Origin: Alopecurus myosuroides
Taxonomy: Eukaryota > Streptophyta > Magnoliopsida > Poales > Poaceae
Length of the DNA: 64,000 bases
Assembly: GCA_028641055.1 (NCBI GenBank)
Contig: CM054057.1
Location: forward strand, 329,622,482-329,686,481
Direction: 5' to 3'
Shown here: piece by piece, positions 45,269-56,053 of the stretch
Numbering within the stretch: the first letter of the stretch is position 1
Layout: every line of letters begins with the position of its first letter
Program-made: the position numbers and the translations under genes
Notes under the pieces: model-generated
Seen by the model: only the letters and a program-made list of their open reading frames with translations
Told to the model about the DNA's origin: nothing
Database searches by the model: none

Positions 45269-46533
45269 TGAGAGTGCATTTCTTAATCCCTAATGTTTTG
45301 AGTGTTAGTTAACAATACTAATTATGTTATTTATCAAAGTGTTAATTGATGCTGGTATTTAAGTTTTCATTCGCATCGAACACCGAAAAAAGTGAAGTTA
45401 GATCAGCCAAATTTGTCACAGAAGGCAACCGGATATTTCTAAGGATTTGTCTGAAAATTGACACTGGAGGTAGCCGGAAATTTCCCGGTTTGGAAGTTTT
45501 TCTCAGGATTTGGCACAGAAGTAAGCCAAAAAATTCCTGGTCAAACCGGATATTCCGGTTGGGGAAGATCCAGCGCAAAAACGACTAAGGCCTTGAAGTT
45601 TGTGCTCGCATAAACCAACCGGGAATTTCCAGACCAACCGAAATTTTCGGTTGGAACTTATTCAGCATAGATGCGAGCCGGAAATTTGGAGAAATCGAAA
45701 TTTCCGGTTTAAGTCAACTGCCTTCGAAATCCAATTCTGTGGCAGAAAGGCTAACCGGAATTTCCAGTTCAAATTTGAATGAGAATATCCGGTTCCCATT
45801 TCATCCTCCAACGGCCACATTTATGGAGGGGGTATAATACCCCTCCTTCTTTCCCAAGAGCTCTAGTTCGTCCAAGGTATTCAGTGCACATTTATTGAGC
45901 TCACCAAATCCAAGATTTCTCCCAATCCCTTTACCCAAACTTGTTCATCTTAGGAGGATTGAAGGAGAAGGCCCCGATCTACTACTTCACCAAGTCGGGT
46001 TTTATTTCCCCCTCATTCACTTGAGGGAATATATTCTGGGGTTTCCTTGTGGAAAATCTAGACCCCATTGCTACTCTTGTTGATTGTTGGTGATTCTTGA
46101 GAGCCCCTATTTCGGTTGTGGGTGTGTGTCTTGAGCATTGTAAAGGATTCAATTTCTGTCTCAAAGGGAATCAATAGTGGAAGGTGAACCAGCCCTTTGT
46201 GGCGAGGTTCATCGGATAATAAGGTGAGGCCTTTGTGGCGTTGAGTAGGCCATCGTGGTGAAACTCACACCCCTCCAACAGGATGTACTCCCCTCAAAAG
46301 GAGGAACTCGGCATTACATCATTGTCTCCGCGTGCTTCCGTTGTCGGTTACCTCGTTCCCTCTCCTTTACTTTGTGTTTTATCTTGTTTGTTGGTGTTCT
46401 TGTCATGTAGCTAAATTCACCATAGTTGCATATCTAGAGAATTTAACTTTGTGTCAAGTCTAAATTGAAGAAAAATTAAAATTGGCCGTAGCATATATTC
46501 ACCTCCCCTCTAGGTGTCCATACTATCCGTTTA
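45269..46533 (+). repeat. LTR-C: Copia LTR of the copia-A family, 5' fragment of an element
   Basis: The LTR starts TGAGAGTGCATTTC and ends CCGTTTA (from TTCA) before a PBS. Its last 70 bases and the leader (GGATTAACCGCCTAAGAGTT) match those of copia-A closely. It contains CCGGAAATTTCCGG-type palindromes (about 45430-45795), TCCAACGGCCA (45807-45817) and TATAATA (45833-45839). Only about 80 bp of interior follow; no 3' LTR is in the window, so the element is truncated. Confidence 0.85.
45807..45839 (+). promoter_or_regulatory. LTR-C core promoter: MSA box plus TATA
   Basis: TCCAACGGCCA (45807-45817) is a full match to the MSA consensus YCYAACGGYYA. TATAATA starts 15 bases further on, in GGGGG..CCCC surroundings. 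Confidence 0.55.
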
Positions 46534-46535
46534 AT

Positions 46536-46547
46536 TGGTATCAGAGC
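46536..46547 (+). other. LTR-C primer-binding site
   Basis: TGGTATCAGAGC lies two bases after the LTR, the standard Copia tRNA-Met site. Confidence 0.88.
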
Positions 46548-46592
46548 CTCGACTCTTATTTTAGGATTAACCGCCTAAGAGTTATAGTATGG

Positions 46593-47203
46593 TCAATGGA
46601 GAGAGATGCTTGGTGTTGTTCCCTTTTGACGTGCAATAGGGATGGCACTCGTGTCGCCCCCGCCCTCGCTCTTGACGCTCCCGAAGCCGGAGGAGGAGCC
46701 CTGCGAGTAAGATGACCGCGAGTCCGCGATCCGCGAGCCAGGGACGACCCAGGGCACCTGCTGTGGCCGAGGCGGCGGCGGGTTGAACCCATACTTGTGG
46801 AGGACGCCCTCAATGGTGCGGCCGGTCCACCATCTCCGACATGCGTCGGCGTCCTGTTTGACTGGGGTAAACCTGTTCGGCGCATCATTGAGCGCCTCCT
46901 CCTGCTCCTGTGTGAGGACAACGGTCCAGAGATCATTGCCCTCGCCGTAGTTGGGATCGACCCGCTCCTCTGGCGTCAGGTTGGGGCGGCGCTCTCGGAT
47001 GAGAGCACGAAACCGCTCCCGCGTTTCGGGAACAGCGGGATGACGTAGCCTAACTGGCTCATCCCCCAACTGCCGCCGGATGGGAGGTGCACCTCGGGCG
47101 GCATGGGGATGTGGTGGCGCGCGAAGAAGGCGGCCTCCGACCTCGTGAGGCAGCTCTTGAACCTGTTGTCTACGCTGCCTTTGGCTTCATGGTTGTGTGC
47201 CAT
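46593..47203 (-). pseudogene. Truncated, frameshifted grass gene of unknown function
   Basis: The minus-strand frame begins at an ATG at 47203 (MAHNHEAKGSVDNRFKSCLT, then HHIPMPPEVHLPSGGSW) and shifts near 46980-47060 into a second frame (LTPEERVDPNYGEGNDLW, then RWWTGRTIEGVLHKYGF and a Ser/Gly-rich tail). The final residues are encoded by the Copia leader, so the 3' end was cut by LTR-C. A TATA box lies 97 bp upstream. I believe similar sequences are repeated in Triticeae genomes, but I know no function, and no catalytic motif is evident. It may have been carried by a DNA transposon. Confidence 0.55.
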
Positions 47204-47299
47204 TGCGCTGGTGAGTGAGTGATCGAGCGAGAGATGGAATGGGTGAAAGATAAGAGGCGAGGGAGAAGGTCGATGCGACGGGGCGGCCAAAGCAGCGGT

Positions 47300-47307
47300 C
47301 TTTATAG
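47300..47307 (-). promoter_or_regulatory. TATA box of the truncated minus-strand gene
   Basis: The minus strand reads GCTATAAAGACC, 97 bp before the ATG at 47203. This fits a plant core promoter. Confidence 0.5.
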
Positions 47308-47339
47308 CTACTCGAGGGCGGCGAGGGGGCGCGTCCATT

Positions 47340-48092
47340 TACTCCGGCGTCGGTTCCCGGGGATGCCATAACTCCGGCGAAGCATGAGGAGATGATGCGC
47401 GACTAGACACGACGCTACGGCGCCAAGAGAACATGTGCGCCATTAAAACGCATAGACCGGTCCTCCATCGCCGCACTAAACGAGTGTGTCGCTGTCAGTG
47501 CGGGCCCGTCCGCTAGGTTCCGACGTGGCGCGCGTTGCCACGGTTGCCGGCACGTCCGGTTGCGATCCAAGAAAGGGGGGCGAAACGGGGCTGTCGGACA
47601 CGGGGTTGGGTTTGCTGCTGTTAGGTCGGGAGTTGTTGTTAGGGGAAGTAAAAGATGTAAATAGGCCACAAAAGTACGCGAGGCCGGGCCTGGTATTAAC
47701 AAGAAAGAAGGTAATCTCAAAAAAAAAAAAACAAGAAAGAAGGCCCATCTCATTTTCGCCGCTGGTGAGAGAGACGGGGCCGAACCGATAAGGCGGGCCA
47801 GTACGTATACGTGCCGGTTCCGTGGCGAGAGAGACATGTTCGAATCGATAGAGGCGCCCCAGTTGGTATAGGTGCCGGTTCCGTGGCCCTCAGTCTACCA
47901 GAATCCTACAAGCTTTCGTGCCGCTCAATCTGTCTACCAGACGGAAACGCGCGCTCATAATAACGGCCACGGCCACGGCCACACTTGCAACTGAACGTGT
48001 CTGGCTTTCTCTGACTCGCCGTCTCGCGCCTCCCACTCCCTCGTCAAGTCGGCGACCCAGAAGAAGAGAGCGAAAGTTTGGTGGTACGGATC
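47340..48092. promoter_or_regulatory. shared upstream region between the minus-strand fragment and the R3H gene
   Basis: GC-rich sequence without a supported frame; an A12 run is at 47720-47731. It ends in the leader of the R3H gene. No convincing TATA box is seen for the plus-strand gene, so a TATA-less promoter is likely. Confidence 0.45.
47767..47887. repeat. two-copy 60-bp tandem duplication upstream of the R3H gene
   Basis: Units 47767-47826 and 47827-47887 both run from GAGAGAGAC to GTGCCGGTTCCGTGGC, with internal differences. They lie 206-326 bp before the ATG. Confidence 0.85.
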
Positions 48093-49717
48093 ATGGCGAC
48101 TGTGGGTTTGATGTTGGACGAGCAGATGACGATCGAGGGCAAGATCCAGGCCCTCGAGGACATTGGCGCCACCCAGGTATTATCACTACCAATCAACTTC
48201 TTTTAACCCGGCAGGAGGGAATCTGCATCTGAGCAAAATTAACAAATCCGACGGAGTAGATTTTTTCATGAACCGGCTGATTAGCACGAGCAATGCGGTT
48301 AACTAATATTTGTTCGTCAGTACTACCAAGGAATCTGCTGCCTGATACAGTAGTACTACGGTTTATTAACAATGTCTGAACACACTGTGTACAATATTAT
48401 GCAGGTCAGCAATCGGAGATGGTGCCGGTGGCTGAACGACAGCCTGCTGCTGGAGCTCGTGCCCCAACTCGACGCCGGCGAGATCAAAGGACTTTTCGCT
48501 CCACCGCCATGGGGTATTCAATCAATCAGAAACAAACAAATTCCAACTCGCGTTTCAATTTATTCGCCCTCATCACAAGTGTATTCTGATGGATGTTTTG
48601 CGCGCGTGTGTGTAGGCGAGGAGCCGCCCCTGTCCGCGTTCTGCATGACGAGTGCTGCTGCCGCTGCATGGGATGTCTTCAGGACCATCGACATGGACGT
48701 TCAGGTAGAGTATACTGTTATATACTGAGCCCAAATGCATGTATTATGTACACGTGCAGAGATAATTTATACTAGCACCACCACTACATCATCAGCTCGT
48801 AGATGTGTTTCTGATCATCACTGTACCATATACAGTATACGGCTACCTGCATGGATTTGTGTATGGAGCCTTATACCTGGCAATGTTTGTCATCTGTAGG
48901 CGAGTTTTATGCAATTTCACGCGAAACAATCATGCGCGGGCCGGAGGAACAGGCGTCGTTTGGACGAAGACGAGACGGCCGCGCTCAAGGCTTGGCACCG
49001 TGTAGATCGTCAGACTAGAGAAGCTATCAAGAGCAACTTCCTGCCTCAGCTGCTTGGGATATACGAAGTACGTCTACCTCCTCTCTTCTGAACCTTCGCT
49101 TTCTGAACCAAATGTAGTACTATTATACACGTACTGTATACATTTTTCAGCTCTGTCCATGACGCTAAGACTACCCAAATTGATTAGTTAACTAGAGTAG
49201 CTACCCAAGTGAAAGTACATGCGTACTAGATTAAGTGTGTATGTCAGTGTTGATTCCGTTGCTGTCTTTATCGTGCTCATTCCATTGCTATCAATAGTTA
49301 ACAACACTAAAGAGTTTTCGATTCAATTAATTTTGCAGGCACGAGTGAGGTCTTTCATCCAAGGCACGAGCGGCGACAAGGATTCGCTTGCCCTGGACGT
49401 TCAGGACCCGTTCCAGAGGCTGATCCTGCACGGCGTGTGCGAGGTAATTTGTTGAAAGAAAAAACCTGACAAAGCTGTGTTAAAACGATTAGTTTTACTA
49501 CTAATTGGCCCGAAGTCAGGCTAGTATTAATCCCATGTTGCTTGATCTTGTGCAGTTCTACAATGTAGCCTCTGAGACGACGAGCAGCACGGTGAGGGAG
49601 TGCGGAGTGGACAAGGAGTGGAAGACGACGACGATTCGGAAGAGGACTGGCACGGGCGCTCCTTCGAGGATGACACTGGTCGACCTCCTCGCGAGAATTA
49701 AAAACGGCTCCCTGTAG
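48093..49717 (+). CDS. R3H-domain protein with R3H-associated N-terminal region, six exons, intact
   Basis: Exons are 48093-48176, 48405-48513, 48616-48704, 48900-49067, 49339-49443 and 49556-49717, all GT..AG. The joined frame is 717 nt and encodes 238 residues ending NGSL. The start is the first ATG after the leader (MATVGLMLDEQ). Residues 12-65 (IEGKIQALEDIGA, RRWCRWLNDSLLLELVPQLD, GLFAPPPWG) fit the R3H-associated N-terminal domain. Exon 4 is basic then helical (ALKAWHRVDRQTREAIKSNF). Exon 5 carries the R3H signature R177-x3-H181 in DPFQRLILHGVCEFYNV. R3H domains bind single-stranded nucleic acid; the plant members are poorly characterised, and an animal relative is R3HDM4. No stop, shift or missing splice site is seen. 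Family assignment is from motif memory. Confidence 0.85.
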
Positions 49718-51289
49718 GAGTAGTACTTTTTTTTGCCTACGCTCTTCGACTTCGTGTCACGCTGGTTAAGTAGCTAGCAGCCTTCGAGATGAGCATGCGA
49801 TTCGGACAAATTAGTTTCCTGAACATTGGTTCGGAGTTTTAGGATTGTTTTGTAGCTAACAGATTATGACGAAGCCGTTTGTTCTGCTTTTACGAAGGAC
49901 TTTTCTACCGTACCTTTTACTGCCGTGAGGAGATGAGTAGTATGAATTGAAATCTAGCCATTGATTTAAAAGGGAAGTGTGGTATTTTAGGTAGTAAGAG
50001 ATTATTTATGGAAGAAATCTTGGCAAACAGATCCCTCTATATTGACTCGTTAATTTAGCCTAAAATCTTGGCAAACTAATTCATTCTACTCTAGTAAGTA
50101 CACGGCAAAAGATTACAGCAGTATACGTACATGCGAGTTTGCCAAAACAGCACGTAGTAGTACGGAGTGGTGTCTACGTACACGTTGCTACTGTACATAC
50201 GTACACATGGTGCTGTTGTACGTACGCGGTCCTCCCGTTTAACATAGACGCCCCTAAAATACCTCCAATGTCAGGCGATCGACGGGGTGTTGGTACGTGA
50301 AGCAGGGGAGGCGCGGAATGGGCAGAAATGCTGAACGGCCGACCGACCGACAGTTGTTGTTTGGACTCACTGGACTGACACGACCGATAGGCACGCACGC
50401 ACGCACGCACGATGTGCATGCAGGTGATGGCCGGCCGGCGGCGGACGTGAGCGAAGTAAAAGGTCCACTCCCATGGACAAGATCGGTGGGTCGATCTGTG
50501 CTGTGTCACCGTCGATCGGCATGGAATCCGTTGTATTGGGCAAATGTCAAAGCCACGCACGATGCAGCCGTTCCATCCTCCATTGGCAAGCAAGAGAGAG
50601 AGAAAAGAAAGACGGGACCCAGTAGTATTGATTAGGTAGGCATGCAGAGCCATGCATGCATGTGTAGCAATAAATGAGGTTGAATGCGCTCACCGGCTGA
50701 CTCTGACACGCACGTAACGCTACGGGACGAAAGCGCTAGGCACCTAGCTCGCGATCGCGATGGCGAGGACTGTGTGACTCCACTCACACTTGACTGCACC
50801 AACAGTCCACACACGCCATGCGCCCGCCGCGCGCCGCTCCCATAAATATCAACCCGTCCTCTCCTCCTCCCCGTTGCTTGTTTGCTTTAACGCCCGACAC
50901 AAAACGGCGTCGCCATACCTCTCTTCTCTTCTGTTTTTTTTTCTTTCTTTCGCATGGCAAAACTACTTCTGGGTTTTATTTTTGTTTTCAACACGGCAAA
51001 GTAATTGAGACGTTTCTTTAACCACATACTATCCATGTGCTCCTTGTGCTATGGCAAAATGCCTACATTGGGAATGCAACATTTTTTTATAGCACGTAAA
51101 TAAGGTGACACGTGCCCGAAAATTGCTACTATTACCACCTGAGATCCAAGGAACCCTTTTAAAAAAAATCGAAAACCACATTTTGTAATCTCAAATAATT
51201 TAAAACAAATTTCATGCGGGTACATTTACCGTCGAGTTCCAGGGAATGGATTCGTGGCAGGGGATGTCATATCCCGTAGGTAGAGAGCG
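49718..51289. other. intergenic region downstream of the R3H gene
   Basis: The 3' flank of the R3H gene comes first. A (CACG)n run is at about 50392-50411. From about 50640 the sequence becomes promoter-like (GCGATCGCGA, then CATAAATATC at about 50840-50849 in a CT-rich leader). An ATG at 50954 opens only a short hydrophobic frame. No domain is recognisable; this may be the stranded promoter of a lost gene. 51060-51289 is AT-rich and unassigned. Confidence 0.45.
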
Positions 51290-52169
51290 TGGGGGGAACG
51301 TGGGAGAGTGCTAAGGACGAAGACATGGAGGTTTTACCGAGATACATGTTAGACGGATTGGGTCCATACTTTCCGTAATATCAACTATGACGGCGGTAGC
51401 CGAACACAGGTTACAACTACGTAGGCTAGATCCAGTCTGTCTTAGGGTTTATCTCGTTCGGCTTTATATAGAAGAGCCGGATCAAGACTTACATGAAGAT
51501 ACACCGTCCAAACAACTCGACCTAACATCTACGTCATCCGAGTCTTAATCTAACTCGGATAGGCTTGTAGGGCCGCAGTCTGGAGCGTCCTACGAGCTAC
51601 CCGATACGGCCTTTAGCCGTTACTCTTGGGCCACTCTGCAGTCCGGCCTTCTAGACGATGAAGGATACCCTATTCCGAATATCCCGGACAGTAGGTCCCG
51701 GGAAGGTTTGAGAGCATTCCGTCGTTTGTTTCCGCCAAACTGGACGACGGATCCTTGCTCGTGAAGCTTCCCCAACCAATCTCTTTTGAGGGATTAGTAC
51801 GTCATTAAGATCAAAGACGGGCAATCTTGGTCAAACTTTCTTTGCGGGCGAACTTCCCAAGACGAGAGAGATTTGACGGTTGCCTGCCTGTTTGTCATCC
51901 ACCGCGCCCGCCAAGACATTAACTTCTTGACAGAAACGATAGGAAACATAATCGTCACGCATTTTCCGGAGTTGGACCCGAGAGGTCCCGCTGGCGTGGT
52001 AACGGCACGCGATCGTGACATAGTCAATTCGTGTCGCGTTTCGCGCATCCAACGGTCGTGACCATTGGGTCCACGAATCTCCTTACTGGGGCTATAAATA
52101 GCCCCGACTTTTCCCCTGTCTTCCTCCTCACCCCACTCTCGACATTCCCGGCGCACAACACCCACCAAT
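51290..52169 (-). mobile_element. Gypsy remnant, left part (LTR-like sequence and antisense-type promoter)
   Basis: 51290-51790 is LTR-like (GGCTTTATATAGAAGAGCCGG near 51460). 51790-52169 parallels the region after the 3' LTR of the 19939-35073 element: a GC-richer stretch ending in TATAAATA (52093-52100) within GGGGC..GCCCC and a leader. TCCAACGGTCG (52048-52058) is MSA-like. The remnant continues at 53488 beyond a solo LTR, where minus-strand RT code is found. It is probably a collapsed Tat-type element; borders are not determined. Confidence 0.5.
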
Positions 52170-53482
52170 TGAAAGGACATTTCTTCCTGATCTTGTTTTC
52201 GGTGTTTCATCACAACATATGGAAGATCTAATATCTTCCCTAAGTGTGTTCAGAGCTTATCATGGAGAAATGCAATCATATACCTCCTTGGACATCCATG
52301 TGATTGACAACAAAAAGGAAGAAAAGAAATTGGAAAAAGAAGAAAATAAATAGGAAAATGAGAAAGAGAAAACAGGGGAGCCGACCTCCCTGACCGGCCT
52401 GGCCGGGCTCCTAGGACGGACTGCTCGGGCTGTGCCCCGACCTAGACTTGCCCCACGCCGGCCCCAGGCGGGGCACGGGGTCGGGTGCCCCGGGTGCTGC
52501 CCCGACCCTACTTCATCTCCACGCCGGCCCCAGGCCGGGCCAGCTCCAGGCCGAGGTGGGAAGGGGGAACCTGCCCCAAACCGGGTGCCAGCCGGCCCCA
52601 CGGGTTGCTCGAGGCCGGGGTGGGATGGTGGCGCTGAACCCAGGCCGGGATGCACTGCAGTGGGGGGATCCCCCTCCCAAACGACCTTTTTTCTCTCTCC
52701 GATATAAAAAGGGGCTTATCCTCTACCTCTAGTGTGTGTCAATTGAACTTATTCTCTCCACCATTGTTGACCACCTCCAAGCTCAAGCATCTCCCCAAAT
52801 CTCCAACTAAAACTTGTGATACTTTGGGATTTGGAGGACACATCCCCGATCTACAACTCCACCAAGCCGATTAGAAATCACCCCACTCATCCCTTAGGGA
52901 TCTTGTAGTTCTTAGTTCATCGGAGCCAAGAACCTTGTTGCTCTTAGCTCATTGGAGCTCGGAGCCTTGTTGATATCCCCGGAGCTCTTGTGCTCGTGGA
53001 TCTTGTTTCTCGAAGTCTTGGTGGCTTTCGGGATTTGGTGAGGACCCTCCAAAGTTGTGGAATGTGCCTCTTCCTTGTAAAGGTTCTAGTTGTCAACCTC
53101 AACGGCAACATAGTGTTTCGAGCCTATCCACATCGGTGGAAGGACTCGAAGGAGATACGGTGTGCCATTTGAGGGCTACTCGGTGTTCCACATTGGTGGC
53201 ACCGCACTGCTCCAACAGAGATTAGCTTCCATTGGGAAGTGAACTTCGGGATACATATCCGCGTCATTGTGTTCGGTTATCCCTCAACTTACCTTTACTT
53301 GTTGCTACTAGCTTAGTCATAAATATACCTTGTGCTAGTTGTACTTGCTCAACATATAGGATTGTTCACCTAGTTGCATAATCTAGACAATCTATATTTG
53401 AGCACTATCTTGTTAATTCGAAAAAGAAGTTAAATTTGTAGTTAACCTATTCACCCCCTCTAGTTAACCTCTCGATCTTTCA
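52170..53482 (+). mobile_element. Copia-type solo LTR, TSD CCAAT
   Basis: This 1,313-bp sequence runs from TGAAAGGACATTTC to CTCGATCTTTCA, with inverted TGAAAG/CTTTCA ends and perfect CCAAT duplications (52165-52169, 53483-53487). It contains GATATAAAAAGG (about 52700-52711) and the typical CACCCCCTCTAG near the end. No PBS or PPT flanks it, so it is the product of LTR-LTR recombination. The GC-rich block 52380-52670 (GGCCCCAGGC words) gives spurious frames on both strands. Confidence 0.88.
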
Positions 53483-53487
53483 CCAAT

Positions 53488-53990
53488 CACCACCGAGAAA
53501 AAGTTCCACTCCAGCGAACATTGAATCATCAGTGGTGCTTTGCTTACCACCGTTATGAAATTTCCTTAGAAATAATGGCGGAGTTTTTTTTACGCAAAGA
53601 ATACAACGTAAGCCAGTTTTTACTAGTGCGGATACCTCTGTTTTGAATTAGAGAAAACTTCGCTTATATAATAAACCGGATACTGGTCCAGGATTTTCTA
53701 TTCGGATTTCTTGCGCTGCACCGCTACTACAACATTGATCACTCTGTTTGTTGCTGCTGAGTATAGCTGCATGGGCTCATCATCTTGCGGCGCAACCAAT
53801 GTGGGTGTTCCATCAAGGTTTTCTTGAGCTGCCATAAGGTGGCATCTGCTTACGCGTCCAGAAAAATTTGTCGGATATTTTTAGCAATTTGTAGAGTGGT
53901 AATGCTTTGTCGTTGAGTCTGCTTATGAAATAGCTGACGATAGTAGCTGAGCCTATTAGTCTTTGGACATCTTTTATGCATGTAGGACTT
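53488..53990 (-). pseudogene. Gypsy reverse transcriptase/RNase H fragment
   Basis: From about 53985 to 53640 the minus strand encodes, with breaks, IGSATIVSYFISRLNDKALPLY, a spacer, then EPMQLYSAATNRVINVVVAV and QYPVYYISEVFSNS. These correspond to the RT thumb and RT-RNase H junction of Gypsy elements and resemble the same part of the pol at 27277-30726. There is an in-frame stop between the last two motifs. The sequence 53488-53640 is unassigned. Confidence 0.7.
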
Positions 53991-54269
53991 ATAATGTCGA
54001 GAATGGCTTTTATATTTTATTGACCATGATATGTGTGTGACATTTCTATGTGTGGTTAGGTATCTTTCCATAAGCATGCATGAAAAGAAAGATTTCATAT
54101 AGCCCATGGTCGATGATGTCAAGTGGTGTTTGTCATCAAGCTTATAGTGGAAGCTCAAGATAAGCGTTTCGAAGATATCCTCTGTTTGATGCTTACCACC
54201 CATTTGAAGATAATGGCCATATGAAGAGTTGCCAAAAAAGAGTCTCTCCCATACTGGTGTATGGGGGAG
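53991..54269. repeat. LTR-like fragment
   Basis: The sequence resembles the leader part of Copia LTRs such as copia-B (ACCACCCAT..GAAGAT..TGG, TCTCTCCCATACT..TATGGGGGAG). It has no clear ends. It could be the 3' tail of an element whose borders have been lost. Confidence 0.4.
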
Positions 54270-56025
54270 TGATGCATGTAAAATGCATACATGAACTTTG
54301 AATTGCATTACTTATATTTCAATCATATTTGCATCATATAAGGGTTATATCATTGTTTTATATTAATTTGGGATTATTTCACAGTGTCCCAATTTTCTGT
54401 AACTAACCCTGCACTGGTAGAAAACCCTATTTTGTATATTTTGATATTTTACGGACCTAAACAACGTCCAAATGACCTAATATCTTGGAAGGAACAAAGC
54501 GTAGGAGCCAAGGAAGCGCACAGAAGAAAGTCCGAGGAGGATTGGGGGGGGGGGGTCCCATGCGGCCAGATTCCCTGCCCGCATGAGAGCACCTCTCTCC
54601 CCCCCCCCCCCCCCCCCGTTGCTCCGATGCCCTCCATTTTTCATCTCCGTGCTGTCTTCTTGACCTAAAAACGACTATAAAAATAGTCCTCCGACGGCTT
54701 TCGGAAAAGAGCGACACAAAGATACAAAACCACGAAACAGAGACCTGGAGCTGCAGATTGGAGGGAGAAAACTCCGGCGGGGCGCTGCCGGCGTGGTCTC
54801 CATCTTCTCCAACGACTTCTCCACCGTCCCCATGATGAAGAAGGAGTAGTCCACCCCTGTACTATGGGTTTATGGAAGTAACTTATGTATCTCTCCTCTC
54901 TTTGACCTTCACTAATTAGCACTGTATGAGCTGCTGAACATGATTACAGTCATCTATGTAATACCTTTGTGGTGGATCTTTTTATGAGTTAATATATGTT
55001 TGAGATTGCAATAGTTTTATTTCAGTTATGAAAGTAGATGCATATTATGCACCCCGTTCTTGTTTACTTGTTTTGATCAGACTTGTGTATAAGAGCGTGT
55101 AAGGGGGAACATGTGCATTAGATGGAGTAACGGGGGGGGGGGGGGGGGGTGGCTAGTGCGGTGAAAGTGACAGAAGTTCCGCGATCCACTTGGATACTTT
55201 ACCTTAGTTTGTTGCCTCACTAGGGATAAAGAAAAATACCTTGCTACCGGAGATGTGGGGGTGACCTTGCCACTTCTTCATGACTAGATCTAGCATGTTT
55301 TTATTTTAATTTCATGTCATAGAACTTAATGATATACTCTAATTTATCTTAATACTATGATGAATCGATTTAATTCACATCTTAGTAGAGTATAAGAGAG
55401 ATTAATAAACAAAAGATCTCTACGTTAGGACGTGATGCCCATATAATTAGTAATTTGTCATGAAACCTTTTTATTGCAATCTAATATGTCAATTCTAGTG
55501 TTCCATTATGTACCACTTTATTAAAGAGATAGTGCATTTGTGACACCATGAACCCAGGTCCATTTTTAATCATAAGAAATACCTTTCCAACAACTTTTAA
55601 GCATTTTTCATTTTCTTCCATTTAAAAATCCGAAAATACAAAAACACTTTTACATCTTGCATTCACAATACAAAATCCAAAAATATCATCCATCATTGTT
55701 TCCACCATCCTTGCATATTTATTTATCATCACTGCATATTTATTTATTGTTTTGCATTTATTATCTTTTGATATCATACTCACACCTTGTGCTTGACAAC
55801 CACTTGGTGAGATTGAGGGCACAAAACAATTTACTTTGTTTTGTAGCTTTTGAAGAGAAGGATAAGAAGATAAATCTTTCAGTACTGGTTCCCCGAGAGT
55901 TCGGTAGAAACCCTTGAGTCATCCCTCGTGGGGAAAACAGTCTTTCCTATACTATACACTCTGCACTTGGAGTCTCAACATAACCCATATTCTTTTAACA
56001 TAGGTAACTACGTCATGGGGTATCA
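54270..56025 (+). repeat. 5' LTR of an Athila-like Gypsy element
   Basis: The proposed LTR runs from TGATGCATGTAAAATGC to GGGGTATCA, about 1,756 bp. The right end is set by the PBS 10 bases later, exactly as in the element at 9671-38541. It contains a G12 run (54544-54555), a C19 run (54599-54617) and a G18 run (55132-55149). The left end is less certain. No 3' LTR is seen. Confidence 0.6.
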
Positions 56026-56035
56026 AGACGTTTTC

Positions 56036-56053
56036 TGGCGCCGTTGGCAGGGA
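56036..56053 (+). other. primer-binding site of the Athila-like fragment
   Basis: TGGCGCCGTTGGCAGGGA resembles the complement of the plant tRNA-Asp 3' end (TGGCGCCGTTGCCGGGG), with two differences. Confidence 0.75.

Noticed and set aside
52260..52732. Gly/Pro-rich frames on both strands
   Set aside because: They lie in the GC-rich part of a solo LTR with clear ends and target duplication.
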